Notes under the pieces: generated by a model
Told to the model about the DNA's origin: nothing
What the model saw: only the letters and a program-made list of their open reading frames with translations
Databases searched by the model: none
Program-made: the position numbers and the translations under genes
Source of the DNA: Anaerolineaceae bacterium UBA1415
GTDB lineage: Bacteria; Chloroflexota; Anaerolineae; Anaerolineales; Anaerolineaceae
Length of the DNA: 27,351 bases
Direction of reading: 5' to 3'
Assembly (NCBI GenBank): GCA_002305635.1
Contig: DBPR01000013.1
Coordinates: forward strand, 1-27,351
Part shown: piece after piece, positions 14,936-21,725 of the stretch
How the letters are laid out: every line of letters begins with the position of its first letter
Numbering within the stretch: position 1 is the first letter of the stretch

Positions 14936-15421
14936 TCAATAACATGGGCCGCTGAAGCTATACGGACCCGTTCCATATTTGATCGTATCGACTCCATAAT
15001 AAATTCCACAGGCATCTGAACAGGACATCCCCACCAGGCATTGTCCGTTATAATCGCGATATTCGATCTCACAACTGACATTCTGGCCCCGTTCAGCGCA
15101 CCAGTTGCCTGCCCACCAGACGTCAAACTGGGTAAAGGTTGCTCTGGGCCAGATCATGTAAGGATTGGGATGCCAGGTTGGCGTGAGCGTGACTGTCGGT
15201 GTCGCCGTTTCTGTCGCCGTCGCCGTCATGGTTGGTGTTGGTGTTTCTGTCGCCGTTGCCGTAGCAGTCGGGGTTGCTGTTTCAGTTGGCGTTGGGGTTG
15301 GCGTATCAGTAACCGCAGCCGTTTCGGTAGCGGCAAGATCAATACGCGGACCGCAAGCCGCGATTAGCATCGCAGCAGACAAGATAAGGATGAAAATCAG
15401 TATTACTGTTCTTTTTAGCAT
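14936..15421 (-). CDS. TP-linker Cys-rich lipoprotein C (short type)
   Basis: 161 residues, family not recognised. The signal peptide ends in lipobox 'LIAAC' (Cys23). The linker is TATET/TPTPT-rich (about 32-85). The domain carries 'MIWPRATFTQFDVWW', then C-x8-C-x2-EYR, 'GQCLVGMSCSDACGIYYG' and the terminal 'PCY', with all six conserved cysteines. The ATG at 15421 is chosen because the signal peptide begins there; the longer frame to 15655 overlaps the upstream gene and lacks a signal. It begins 7 nt after the upstream stop with a weak GAG-type ribosome-binding site, consistent with coupled translation in the operon. Confidence 0.82.
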   Translation of the reverse strand: MLKRTVILIFILILSAAMLIAACGPRIDLAATETAAVTDTPTPTPTETATPTATATATETPTPTMTATATETATPTVTLTPTWHPNPYMIWPRATFTQFDVWWAGNWCAERGQNVSCEIEYRDYNGQCLVGMSCSDACGIYYGVDTIKYGTGPYSFSGPCY

Positions 15422-15428
15422 GGTTATC

Positions 15429-16130
15429 TCAGTTGCAGGGAGTCGTATATCCCTGAAATTCATTAAAAACTTTCGGCAGGTTGTCTTTGGAATAATAAAG
15501 TCCACACGCATCATAACATGTATGGGCATAATAGCAAATTCCGTCGTAGAGGCGATACTCAGATACACAATTAACATCTTTGCCGCGGTCAGGGCAATCG
15601 TATTGATGGTGATAGATCGTGTTATCAACCAGATCCGCATTGTAGTCAGCCTCAAAAACCTGCACGGTCCGGGCTGAATCGGTAAAGAAGCGGAATTTCA
15701 TCAGGCTGTAGCCCTCAATAACGCCATCATAAACACAGATCATCTGACCGGGGAAAGAGGCATCCGCCTGACAGTCCAGGGGAAACTCTTCGGCAGTCGC
15801 AAAAAGCTTGCCCTCGATCCCGGCATTTAGAAAGTAAAAATAGGTCTTTTCGTCCAGATACCAGGTGCGAAAAAGGCGGAACATATCCGGAAAGCCGGCA
15901 AAGGGGATCAGCGTTTCAGTTGGTGTTGGCACGATGGTTGCGGTCGCCATTGGCAGCGCCGTTTCTGTCGCTGTTGGGGTCGCTGTGAGCGTTGCCGTTG
16001 GCTGGCTTGTCGCGCTGGGGATCGGGCTGGCTTCCTGTGTTGGAACAGCTTTGGCCTTAAACCCACAACCCGATGCAAGGCTGGTGATCAACACAAGGAC
16101 AGAAAGGAAAAAGAGCCTGAATCTCTTCAT
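15429..16130 (-). CDS. TP-linker Cys-rich lipoprotein B (long type)
   Basis: 233 residues, family not recognised. The signal ends 'LASGC' (Cys22) and a TP-rich linker (about 35-83) follows. It then has two modules. The first, shared only with the gene at 16142, contains 'KTYFYFLNAGIEGKLFA' and a C-x11-C pair in 'LDCQADASFPGQMIC'. The second is the Cys-rich module shared by all four: C-x8-C-x2-EYR, 'YDGICYYAHTCYDACGLYYS' and the terminal 'PCN'. The ATG at 16130 starts the signal peptide. A second ATG at 16151 lies inside the upstream gene and adds 7 residues. It starts 11 nt after the upstream stop. Confidence 0.82.
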   Translation of the reverse strand: MKRFRLFFLSVLVLITSLASGCGFKAKAVPTQEASPIPSATSQPTATLTATPTATETALPMATATIVPTPTETLIPFAGFPDMFRLFRTWYLDEKTYFYFLNAGIEGKLFATAEEFPLDCQADASFPGQMICVYDGVIEGYSLMKFRFFTDSARTVQVFEADYNADLVDNTIYHHQYDCPDRGKDVNCVSEYRLYDGICYYAHTCYDACGLYYSKDNLPKVFNEFQGYTTPCN

Positions 16131-16141
16131 ACCGATAATTT

Positions 16142-16819
16142 TTAGCGGCATGGAAGCGTGTAGCCTTCAAAAGTGCCGGTTTCATAGGGCATGTCATCGT
16201 AAGAATACACCACTTCCCCATTCTCCCCGTAACAAGTGATGGAAGAATAACACCTGCCGTCATAGATGCGATACTCTTTTTCGCAATTATCGTAGGTCAG
16301 ATAGGTCGAATTCAAATTGGACGCCACAATTTGTTCGTGGAAAGGATACTGGTGTTCGGGATCTGAATAAAAGGTAACTTTATATTCGTTCTTTCCCTTA
16401 AAGAGCTCTTCGCTGTAACAACGCAGATCCTGCGGAAAAGTTTCATCCGGTGGGCAGATCAGGCTGTAGCTCTTGCCTTCAAGGTCGTCAACCAGCGCGT
16501 AAACCGTCTGATCGACATGCGCGTTCATAAAGTAAAACCAGGTGGTCTCCTTTTTGGTCCAGGCCTGATAGAACTTGAAATTTTGAGCAAAACCCGGGAA
16601 GGCGGTCGGCGTTGGCTCTGGCAGTGATGTTGCTGTCGGTTGAATGGTCGGCAGTAGTGTTGCCGTCGCGGTCGCTGGCAAAGTTGGCACCTGGGTATTG
16701 GTCGGAATTTGGGCTGTGGGAACAGTTGTACCCGTAGGGGTTGACTGGCTCTGAGGAGTACAAGCCATCAACAAAGCCAAACTTAAAACAAAGAGCGTGA
16801 TCGTGCGAAATTTCTTCAT
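16142..16819 (-). CDS. TP-linker Cys-rich lipoprotein A (long type, two cysteines lost)
   Basis: 225 residues and the first gene of the lipoprotein operon. The signal ends 'LLMAC' (Cys20), followed by a TP-rich linker (about 25-75). Module 1 has 'TTWFYFMNAHVDQTVYA' and a C-x11-C pair in 'LICPPDETFPQDLRC'. Module 2 keeps C-x2-EYR, 'YDGRCYSSITC' and the terminal 'PCR'. It lacks the first cysteine (Asn at that place) and the fifth (TCYGEN instead of TCYDAC). Start ATG with GGAAAGG upstream, the best ribosome-binding site of the operon. Most similar to the gene at 15429. Extracytoplasmic; function unknown. Confidence 0.83.
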   Translation of the reverse strand: MKKFRTITLFVLSLALLMACTPQSQSTPTGTTVPTAQIPTNTQVPTLPATATATLLPTIQPTATSLPEPTPTAFPGFAQNFKFYQAWTKKETTWFYFMNAHVDQTVYALVDDLEGKSYSLICPPDETFPQDLRCYSEELFKGKNEYKVTFYSDPEHQYPFHEQIVASNLNSTYLTYDNCEKEYRIYDGRCYSSITCYGENGEVVYSYDDMPYETGTFEGYTLPCR

Positions 16820-16840
16820 TCTTTTGCCTTTCCAGCTCTG

Positions 16841-16869
16841 ATTTTACTCCCATCCCCCCATTCTGTCAG
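16841..16869 (-). promoter_or_regulatory. Promoter of the lipoprotein operon
   Basis: On the minus strand, CTGACA (16869-16864), a 17-bp spacer and TAAAAT (16846-16841). The -10 ends 21 nt before the ATG at 16819. It lies downstream of the TetR-type gene, so the four lipoprotein genes can be transcribed independently. Confidence 0.6.
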
Positions 16870-16873
16870 GCAG

Positions 16874-16903
16874 TGAAAATCTGCCAGATGAAAATTCGCC
16901 AGC
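16874..16903. repeat. Two 15-nt tandem repeats just upstream of the lipoprotein promoter
   Basis: TGAAAATCTGCCAGA (16874-16888) is followed directly by TGAAAATTCGCCAGC (16889-16903), 12 of 15 identical. They sit 4 bp upstream of the -35 box, where an activator or repressor would bind. The adjacent TetR-type protein is one candidate, though direct rather than inverted repeats are not typical for that family. Confidence 0.5.
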
Positions 16904-16912
16904 CTTCTTGAA

Positions 16913-17566
16913 TTATTGATCTTCCTTTTCAACAACCAGATTGATTTCGTCCGAGACAGTTAAGCCTTCTTTTAACAAAAGTAATTCATTTTCAACCACC
17001 GCGAGCGCGGCACGGTTGGTTTTCAACAACATCCTCGCCATATCTTCTGCTGGAATCGGCATTTCGTTCTCCAACCACCAAAAAATGATCATGAACATCG
17101 CGCCAGCAACATAGTTTTCTACCAAATCACGTGTATAAAGCGTGTTGATTTTTCGTTCGTCCATCTCGAGGAAGGTATTACTGATTTTTTCACGCATGAT
17201 CTGCATCAAAAAGCGCACACCAACCACACCACTTTTGTCACTGACGATGATTCGGAAAAAGTCAAAATATTCCTCAGAATAATCAAACATGCGTTTAAGA
17301 GTGCCTTCATTCAGATAAGGATTATCCTCTTGTTCTTCCTTCGACAAGGTTTGGAAAAATGCGTCCGAGATCGTGTGCATCAGATCCAGGAGAAGATCGT
17401 CTTTATCCCTGTAATGCAGATAAAAAGTGGCTCTGCCGAGCCTGGCCTGGTCGGTGATGGTTTGGATGCTGATATCATCATAGCCCCGTTCAAGAATGAG
17501 TTCATACAAACTCTTTCTTAATGCGGCTTTCGTTCTGATGATACGGGAATCAACTTTTCGGGGCAT
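16913..17566 (-). CDS. TetR/AcrR family transcriptional regulator
   Basis: 217 residues. The N-terminal helix-turn-helix (about 12-60) reads 'RTKAALRKSLYELILERGYDDISIQ' then 'ARLGRATFYLHYRDKDDLL', the diagnostic TetR recognition region. The C-terminal part (about 70-205) is a helical ligand-binding domain similar to the TetR_C type found with 'YSEEYFDFFRIIV' and 'YVAGAMFMIIFWWLENEMPIPAEDMARML'. GGAGG lies close before the ATG. Same strand and upstream of the lipoprotein operon with a 93-bp gap that contains a promoter. The ligand and regulon are unknown; regulation of the lipoproteins is an inference from position. Confidence 0.92.
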   Translation of the reverse strand: MPRKVDSRIIRTKAALRKSLYELILERGYDDISIQTITDQARLGRATFYLHYRDKDDLLLDLMHTISDAFFQTLSKEEQEDNPYLNEGTLKRMFDYSEEYFDFFRIIVSDKSGVVGVRFLMQIMREKISNTFLEMDERKINTLYTRDLVENYVAGAMFMIIFWWLENEMPIPAEDMARMLLKTNRAALAVVENELLLLKEGLTVSDEINLVVEKEDQ

Positions 17567-17596
17567 TTCTTTCTTCCTCCAGTGGTATCGTTAAAT

Positions 17597-17602
17597 ATTA
17601 TA
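17597..17602 (-). promoter_or_regulatory. -10 box of the TetR-type gene
   Basis: The minus strand reads TATAAT (17602-17597), 30 nt upstream of the ATG at 17566. No convincing -35 was found in the AT-rich sequence upstream. Confidence 0.45.
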
Positions 17603-17757
17603 CATGCGTCCTTATTGTGTTTATTATATGGGCTTATCAAAATAAATCCACTTTTTTCCACATTTCCCTATCAATCCATGAAAACATCCTTCTGAAATTG
17701 AACCTCGCCCACTGGCATATTCAGAATTGCTCTGCCGTTTTCGCGTCCATCCGGCGT

Positions 17758-17763
17758 TATAAT
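17758..17763 (+). promoter_or_regulatory. -10 box of the ROK-like gene (leaderless)
   Basis: TATAAT (17758-17763) is followed by GATTCC and then ATG at 17770, so transcription is predicted to start at the start codon. No Shine-Dalgarno sequence and no good -35 are seen. The box decides the start choice for the gene, because a longer frame from 17617 would run through it. Confidence 0.55.
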
Positions 17764-17769
17764 GATTCC

Positions 17770-18747
17770 ATGTTTCGCAATAGCAGAACCGTGCCTCAAA
17801 ACACCAGCAATTACATCCTGGGCATCAACATCGCCAGTGAGCGGACACTCATCGTTTATGGCAATCCCAGCGGTCTGGTGAACGAACGCGTTGAGTTCAC
17901 TTCAGCTGGCAATCTAAGCTTCCCTGGCTTCCTCTCCGAGGTCAGCAGCCACGTTGACCGGCTGCTGATGATCACCCAGGCCCAACGCCTGCCGCTGCCG
18001 GACGTTGTTTCGGTTTCTGTTGCCGGCAATTATGACCCTCAAACCGGCATCATTGACTCTTCGCCTGAATTTAGTGAATGGAAATCAGACGCTCTGCGCT
18101 CCCAGTTGGGCCTGCGTCTGAACCTGCCTGTTTATGCTGAAACAAAAGCCAATGCCGGTCTTTTGGCAGAACTCTTGTTTGGCGGCCATGGCGACCTGAC
18201 CCAGGCCTTTTATCTCACCTTCTCGCCGCGGGTCCGCCTCAGCATCCTGTCCGATGGTCAGCTCTATCATAATACCGGCCTGAGCGCTGGCACGTTGGGA
18301 AAAGTGCGACTGGCTCAAAATTCCTCACCTGGCGAACGCTTCCAGACCCTTGACGACCTTGCCAGTGGCGCCGGGCTGCTTGGGCTGGCGGATTTCAGGC
18401 ATTCCAACCATTGGGAACCCGGGCTTCTCCTGACCGAATTTATACAAAGCGCGCTCGATCAGGACCCATACAGCATTGAGATCGTTGAAGAAGCGGCCAG
18501 ATTTCTCGGCCGCAATCTGGAAAGCCTTGTCCACGTTTTGCATCCCGAGACCATCATCGTTGGATATCCCTATCACCTGCTGGGCGATATTTGGCTCAAG
18601 CCCATGGCTGAGGCCCTCAGCCAGGCCAGTGGTTTGGCTGGCAGTCAATTGCCGCTCGTGCTCAGCTCGAAATTAGGTCATCGGCAACCTGAGCTTGAGG
18701 CGCTCGCCCCGGCGATCATGGCCCTGCGCGCCAATCGCACTTCCTGA
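17770..18747 (+). CDS. ROK-family-like protein with degenerate active site
   Basis: 325 residues with the overall plan of ROK sugar kinases/regulators (actin-like ATPase fold): 'YILGINIASERT' (15-26) at the phosphate-1 position, 'VSVSVAGNYDPQTGII', 'ETKANAGLLAELLFG' (124-138), 'GLSAGTLGKVRL' (170-181) and 'LVHVLHPETIIVGYP' near the end. Key residues are changed. The first motif lacks the D-x-G-G-T, the catalytic Asp of E-N-D-A-N is Lys126, the zinc-binding His of A-G-E-x-G-H is Lys, and the C-x-C-G-x-x-G-C cluster is missing. There is no N-terminal helix-turn-helix. It is probably not an active kinase; it may bind a sugar or a partner. Confidence 0.72.
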   Translation: MFRNSRTVPQNTSNYILGINIASERTLIVYGNPSGLVNERVEFTSAGNLSFPGFLSEVSSHVDRLLMITQAQRLPLPDVVSVSVAGNYDPQTGIIDSSPEFSEWKSDALRSQLGLRLNLPVYAETKANAGLLAELLFGGHGDLTQAFYLTFSPRVRLSILSDGQLYHNTGLSAGTLGKVRLAQNSSPGERFQTLDDLASGAGLLGLADFRHSNHWEPGLLLTEFIQSALDQDPYSIEIVEEAARFLGRNLESLVHVLHPETIIVGYPYHLLGDIWLKPMAEALSQASGLAGSQLPLVLSSKLGHRQPELEALAPAIMALRANRTS

Positions 18748-18751
18748 GTCT

Positions 18752-18779
18752 CTAACACTTTGCTAACATTCCTTATACA
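18752..18779 (+). promoter_or_regulatory. Possible promoter of hsp20
   Basis: CTAACA (18752-18757), a 16-bp spacer and TATACA (18774-18779). Each box matches 4 of 6 consensus bases. A second CTAACA copy lies at 18763-18768. No CIRCE-type inverted repeat is present. Confidence 0.3.
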
Positions 18780-18837
18780 AAGTTCTTACACTCCAGACTT
18801 AAAGTAAAGACAACAAACAAGCATTCTGGAGGTAAAA

Positions 18838-19296
18838 ATGGCTTACATGATTAGAAAAACACCTTATTGGAGAAACCAATACAATTTGGAACGCGCGATG
18901 AACCGAATTTTTGACTTTGAATCTGAACAACTTCCTTCCGGATTTCCACTCGATGTGATCGAAAACGACGCTGAATACATCGTCAAAGCCAGCGTTGCCG
19001 GTTTTGATCCTTCAAAAATGGAGATCACCTATGACGATAACACCCTTTCGATCAAAGGCGAGATCGAAGAAGAGAACAAGGATTTTGAAGAGGGCAGATA
19101 TCACATTCGCGAACGCAGCTTTGGCAGCTTCTATCGCAGCATCAGCATGCCCGGCGTGATCGAGGCTGATGCCATCAGCGCAGATTCCGAAAACGGAATT
19201 CTGACCATCCGTCTTCCCAAGAAACCTGAAACGCAGCCTAAGAAGATCAACGTCAACCTCAAAAGCGCGAATAAAGTCATCAACAACGAAGGCTAA
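18838..19296 (+). CDS. Small heat-shock protein, Hsp20/alpha-crystallin family
   Basis: A 152-residue cytoplasmic holdase chaperone. The alpha-crystallin domain spans about residues 37-137: 'PLDVIENDAEYIVKASVAGF' opens it, 'YHIRERSFGSFYRSISMPG' is the core, and 'ADSENGILTIRLPK' carries the conserved A-x-x-x-N-G-I-L motif. A short C-terminal tail follows without an obvious I-x-I/V motif except 'INVNL'. TGGAGG is a strong ribosome-binding site 5 nt before the ATG. A strong terminator follows, so it is transcribed alone. Confidence 0.95.
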   Translation: MAYMIRKTPYWRNQYNLERAMNRIFDFESEQLPSGFPLDVIENDAEYIVKASVAGFDPSKMEITYDDNTLSIKGEIEEENKDFEEGRYHIRERSFGSFYRSISMPGVIEADAISADSENGILTIRLPKKPETQPKKINVNLKSANKVINNEG

Positions 19297-19316
19297 AATT
19301 CTTAAGCCCTAAGCCC

Positions 19317-19351
19317 AAACACCCTGTGATTTTCACGGGGTGTTTGTTTTT
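19317..19351 (+). terminator. Intrinsic terminator of hsp20
   Basis: AAACACCCTGTGA (19317-19329) pairs with TCACGGGGTGTTT (19333-19345) with one G-T pair, then GTTTTT. A second inverted repeat overlaps it: GATTTTCACGGG (19328-19339) and CCCGTGAAAATC (19355-19366). Confidence 0.9.
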
Positions 19352-19484
19352 GATCCCGTGAAAATCGTTATTTGTCGCAGATCAAAGCTGACTTATGCCC
19401 GCTTTACCCCAAAGAAGGATAAAAAGCAAAGAATATTATCGAAACAGAAATGATTCAGAGCTATTTACCCTTTCATTTTCATAG

Positions 19485-19490
19485 TATAAT
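19485..19490 (+). promoter_or_regulatory. -10 box of greA
   Basis: TATAAT at 19485-19490, 87 nt before the greA ATG. A weak -35 candidate TTTACC is at 19464-19469 (15-bp spacer). The leader of about 80 nt contains the greA ribosome-binding site TAGGA near 19566. Confidence 0.5.
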
Positions 19491-19577
19491 TGCTCCACCG
19501 CGTTTGGAGGGAGTGATCCTCAAGCGCATTTTGTATTTATCCCTATGGGGAAGAAAGTAGAAGTATAGGAATAAGTT

Positions 19578-20042
19578 ATGTCACGTTCTTACCTGACACG
19601 AGAGGGTTTTGAGAAATCCGAACAAGAATTAACCTATTTGCGCACGGTCAAACGCAAAGAAGTTGCCAAACGTCTCCAGGATGCCATGGAAGATGGTGAA
19701 TTGATCGAAAATGCAGAATACGAAGCCGCCAAGAATGAACAATCCTTCACCGAAGGGCGCATCAAGGAGCTCGAAATTTTGCTCGCCAATGCCCATATCA
19801 TCGATGAAGAAGCGAATTTATCAGGGATTGTTAAGATCGGTTCAAAAGTGACCATTCAGGAAGAAGGCGAAGAGCCGGAAACCTTTATGATCGTTGGGCC
19901 GGCCGAAGCTGACCCCCTGGATAAACGCATCTCGCACGAATCGCCCATGGGTCATGCATTGATCAATCACAAGATCGGTGATACGGTCAAGGTGGAGACG
20001 CCCGGTGGAGCTTTTGCCGTCGAAATTCTTGCGATAGAGTAA
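19578..20042 (+). CDS. greA: Transcription elongation factor GreA
   Basis: 154 residues, a typical GreA length. It rescues backtracked RNA polymerase by stimulating transcript cleavage through the secondary channel. The N-terminal coiled coil (about 10-75) carries the acidic tip 'DAMEDGELIENAEYEAAKNEQ' (D-x-x-E-N-x-E-Y block) needed for cleavage. The C-terminal FKBP-like domain has 'VKIGSKVTIQ', 'ISHESPMGHALINHKIGDTV' and 'TPGGAFAVEILAI', all family hallmarks. It is followed after a terminator by lysS, a neighbour pair seen in many bacteria. Confidence 0.97.
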   Translation: MSRSYLTREGFEKSEQELTYLRTVKRKEVAKRLQDAMEDGELIENAEYEAAKNEQSFTEGRIKELEILLANAHIIDEEANLSGIVKIGSKVTIQEEGEEPETFMIVGPAEADPLDKRISHESPMGHALINHKIGDTVKVETPGGAFAVEILAIE

Positions 20043-20054
20043 TCAGACAAAACC

Positions 20055-20087
20055 AAAATGCCCCACCCGTTGCGGTGGGGCATTTTT
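20055..20087 (+). terminator. Intrinsic terminator between greA and lysS
   Basis: AAAATGCCCCACC (20055-20067) pairs with GGTGGGGCATTTT (20074-20086), a 13-bp stem with a 6-nt loop and T-run. It ends 16 nt before the lysS ATG, leaving no room for a separate promoter after it. Confidence 0.92.
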
Positions 20088-20103
20088 ATGAGAGGATGAA
20101 GCA

Positions 20104-21657
20104 ATGCTAAAAGATGATTTTTCCGACCTGGAGATGCAGCGGCTGAATAAGCTGGAGCAATTACGCGCGATCGGGCAGGAACCCTACCCCTTGCGCGCGC
20201 ATAAGAGCCATACCAACGCCAGCGCGGTCGCCCTTTTTGAAAAAGCTGAAGCAGAAGGCAGCCAGGAGCCTGTTGAGGTGGTTTTGGCTGGCAGATTGCG
20301 CGCGATTCGCCATATGGGCAAGCTCAGCTTCGCTCATATCGAAGACCGCACCGGAAAGATACAGCTTTTGATGCGCGTGAACGAGATCGGCGCAGAGAAA
20401 CTGGACGAATTCGTTCGCTTTTACGACCTGGGCGACTTCATCGAAGCCAGCGGGCAAATGATGCGCACGCGGCGCGGCGAAGTGACGCTGCAGGTTCAGG
20501 ATTTCAGGATGCTCTCCAAGGCGCTTCTGCCCCTGCCGGCCGATAAGGACGAAACCGTGGACGGCGAAGTCGTGCGGCACGCCCAGTTGACCGATCCTGA
20601 AACCCGCTATCGCCGCCGATACGTTGACCTGGCTGTGAACCCTGAAGTGCGCGAGATATTCCGGGTCAGGGCTGAGACGGTCAAGGCGATCCGCGCCTTT
20701 TTGGACGAGCGTGACTTTATGGAAGTTGAAACGCCAATTTTGCAGCCTATCTATGGTGGCGCGGCAGCGCGACCTTTCACGACCTATCACAATCAGCTGC
20801 ATCAGGAACTGTTTTTACGCATCAGCTTCGAGCTTTATCTGAAACGCCTGTTGGTGGGTGGGTTGGACCGCGTTTACGAGATCGGGCGCGATTTCCGCAA
20901 CGAAGGTGTTTCCTTCAAGCACAACCCCGAGTTTACCCAGCTTGAGTTTTATATGGCCTATGCCGACTACAACTCCATTATGGCGATCACTGAACAGCTG
21001 GTGGCCGAAACCGCGCAGAAGGTTTTGGGCACGATGAAAGTTCAGTTTGGCGGGCAGGAGATCGACCTGACCCCACCCTGGAATCGCATTCAGATCCGTC
21101 AGGGGCTGATCGACCAGGCCGGGATCGACATCCATCAATACCCGGACGCCGATAGTCTGGCAGCCGCAATGCGCGAGAAAGGAATTGCCTTCAAACCCGA
21201 TGTGTCGAGAGGCAAGCTGATCAACACCCTTTTGGAAACTTACCTGGAACCGATCATGATCCAGCCGACCTTCTTGTACGATTACCCGCGCGATATTTCG
21301 CCTCTGGCGAAGGCAAAACTGGATGATCCAACCACGGTCGAGCGCTTTGAGGGTTACGTTGGTGGCATGGAGATCTGCAACGCCTTCACCGAACTGAATG
21401 ACCCGCTTGATCAGGAACAACGCTTCCTGGAGATGGGTCATACTTACAGCGAGGACGAGGAAGAACGCAACCCGATGGATGAAGACTATCTGCAGGCGAT
21501 GGCTTACGGCATGCCGCCCAATGGCGGGCTTGGCCTGGGCATCGACCGCCTGGTGATGCTCCTGACCGGACAGCATACTTTGCGGGAAGTGATCCTCTTC
21601 CCCCATCTTCGCGAGGCAGATGACAAACCGCAGGAGAAAAAGCCAGACGAGAAGTAA
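20104..21657 (+). CDS. lysS: Lysine--tRNA ligase, class II
   Basis: A 517-residue cytoplasmic enzyme charging tRNA-Lys. The OB-fold anticodon-binding domain (about 58-140) includes 'LAGRLRAIRHMGKLSFAHIEDRTGKIQ'. Catalytic motifs are motif 1 'FLDERDFMEVETPILQP' (199-215), motif 2 'GRDFRNEGVSFKHNPEFTQLEF' (261-282) and motif 3 'GGLGLGIDRLVMLLTG' (474-489). 'EICNAFTELNDP' (423-434) is the lysine-site block. Length is normal. The C-terminus has a charged extension (EKKPDEK). GAGGA before the ATG serves as ribosome-binding site. Expression probably depends on read-through of the terminator after greA or on an unseen promoter inside greA. Confidence 0.97.
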   Translation: MLKDDFSDLEMQRLNKLEQLRAIGQEPYPLRAHKSHTNASAVALFEKAEAEGSQEPVEVVLAGRLRAIRHMGKLSFAHIEDRTGKIQLLMRVNEIGAEKLDEFVRFYDLGDFIEASGQMMRTRRGEVTLQVQDFRMLSKALLPLPADKDETVDGEVVRHAQLTDPETRYRRRYVDLAVNPEVREIFRVRAETVKAIRAFLDERDFMEVETPILQPIYGGAAARPFTTYHNQLHQELFLRISFELYLKRLLVGGLDRVYEIGRDFRNEGVSFKHNPEFTQLEFYMAYADYNSIMAITEQLVAETAQKVLGTMKVQFGGQEIDLTPPWNRIQIRQGLIDQAGIDIHQYPDADSLAAAMREKGIAFKPDVSRGKLINTLLETYLEPIMIQPTFLYDYPRDISPLAKAKLDDPTTVERFEGYVGGMEICNAFTELNDPLDQEQRFLEMGHTYSEDEEERNPMDEDYLQAMAYGMPPNGGLGLGIDRLVMLLTGQHTLREVILFPHLREADDKPQEKKPDEK

Positions 21658-21680
21658 ACCAGACCTCTGGAAATAATACC

Positions 21681-21713
21681 AAAACCCTCTGCATAAAACG
21701 ACAGAGGGTTTTT
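21681..21713. terminator. Bidirectional intrinsic terminator between lysS and cdsA
   Basis: AAAACCCTCTG (21681-21691) pairs with CAGAGGGTTTT (21702-21712), an 11-bp perfect stem with T-runs on both strands. It serves lysS on plus and the frr-uppS-cdsA operon on minus. Confidence 0.9.
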
Positions 21714-21725
21714 AATTCCTGTTTC

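Noticed and set aside
14936..15421. TP-linker DNA as a CRISPR array or minisatellite
   Set aside because: The periodicity is short, in frame and coding (Thr/Pro/Ala/Glu codons), without spacer-repeat structure.
14730..15677. Long plus-strand frames rich in Val/Gly (for example 15165-15677) opposite the lipoproteins
   Set aside because: They are antisense images of the TP-rich linkers; the minus-strand genes have signal peptides and conserved cysteines.
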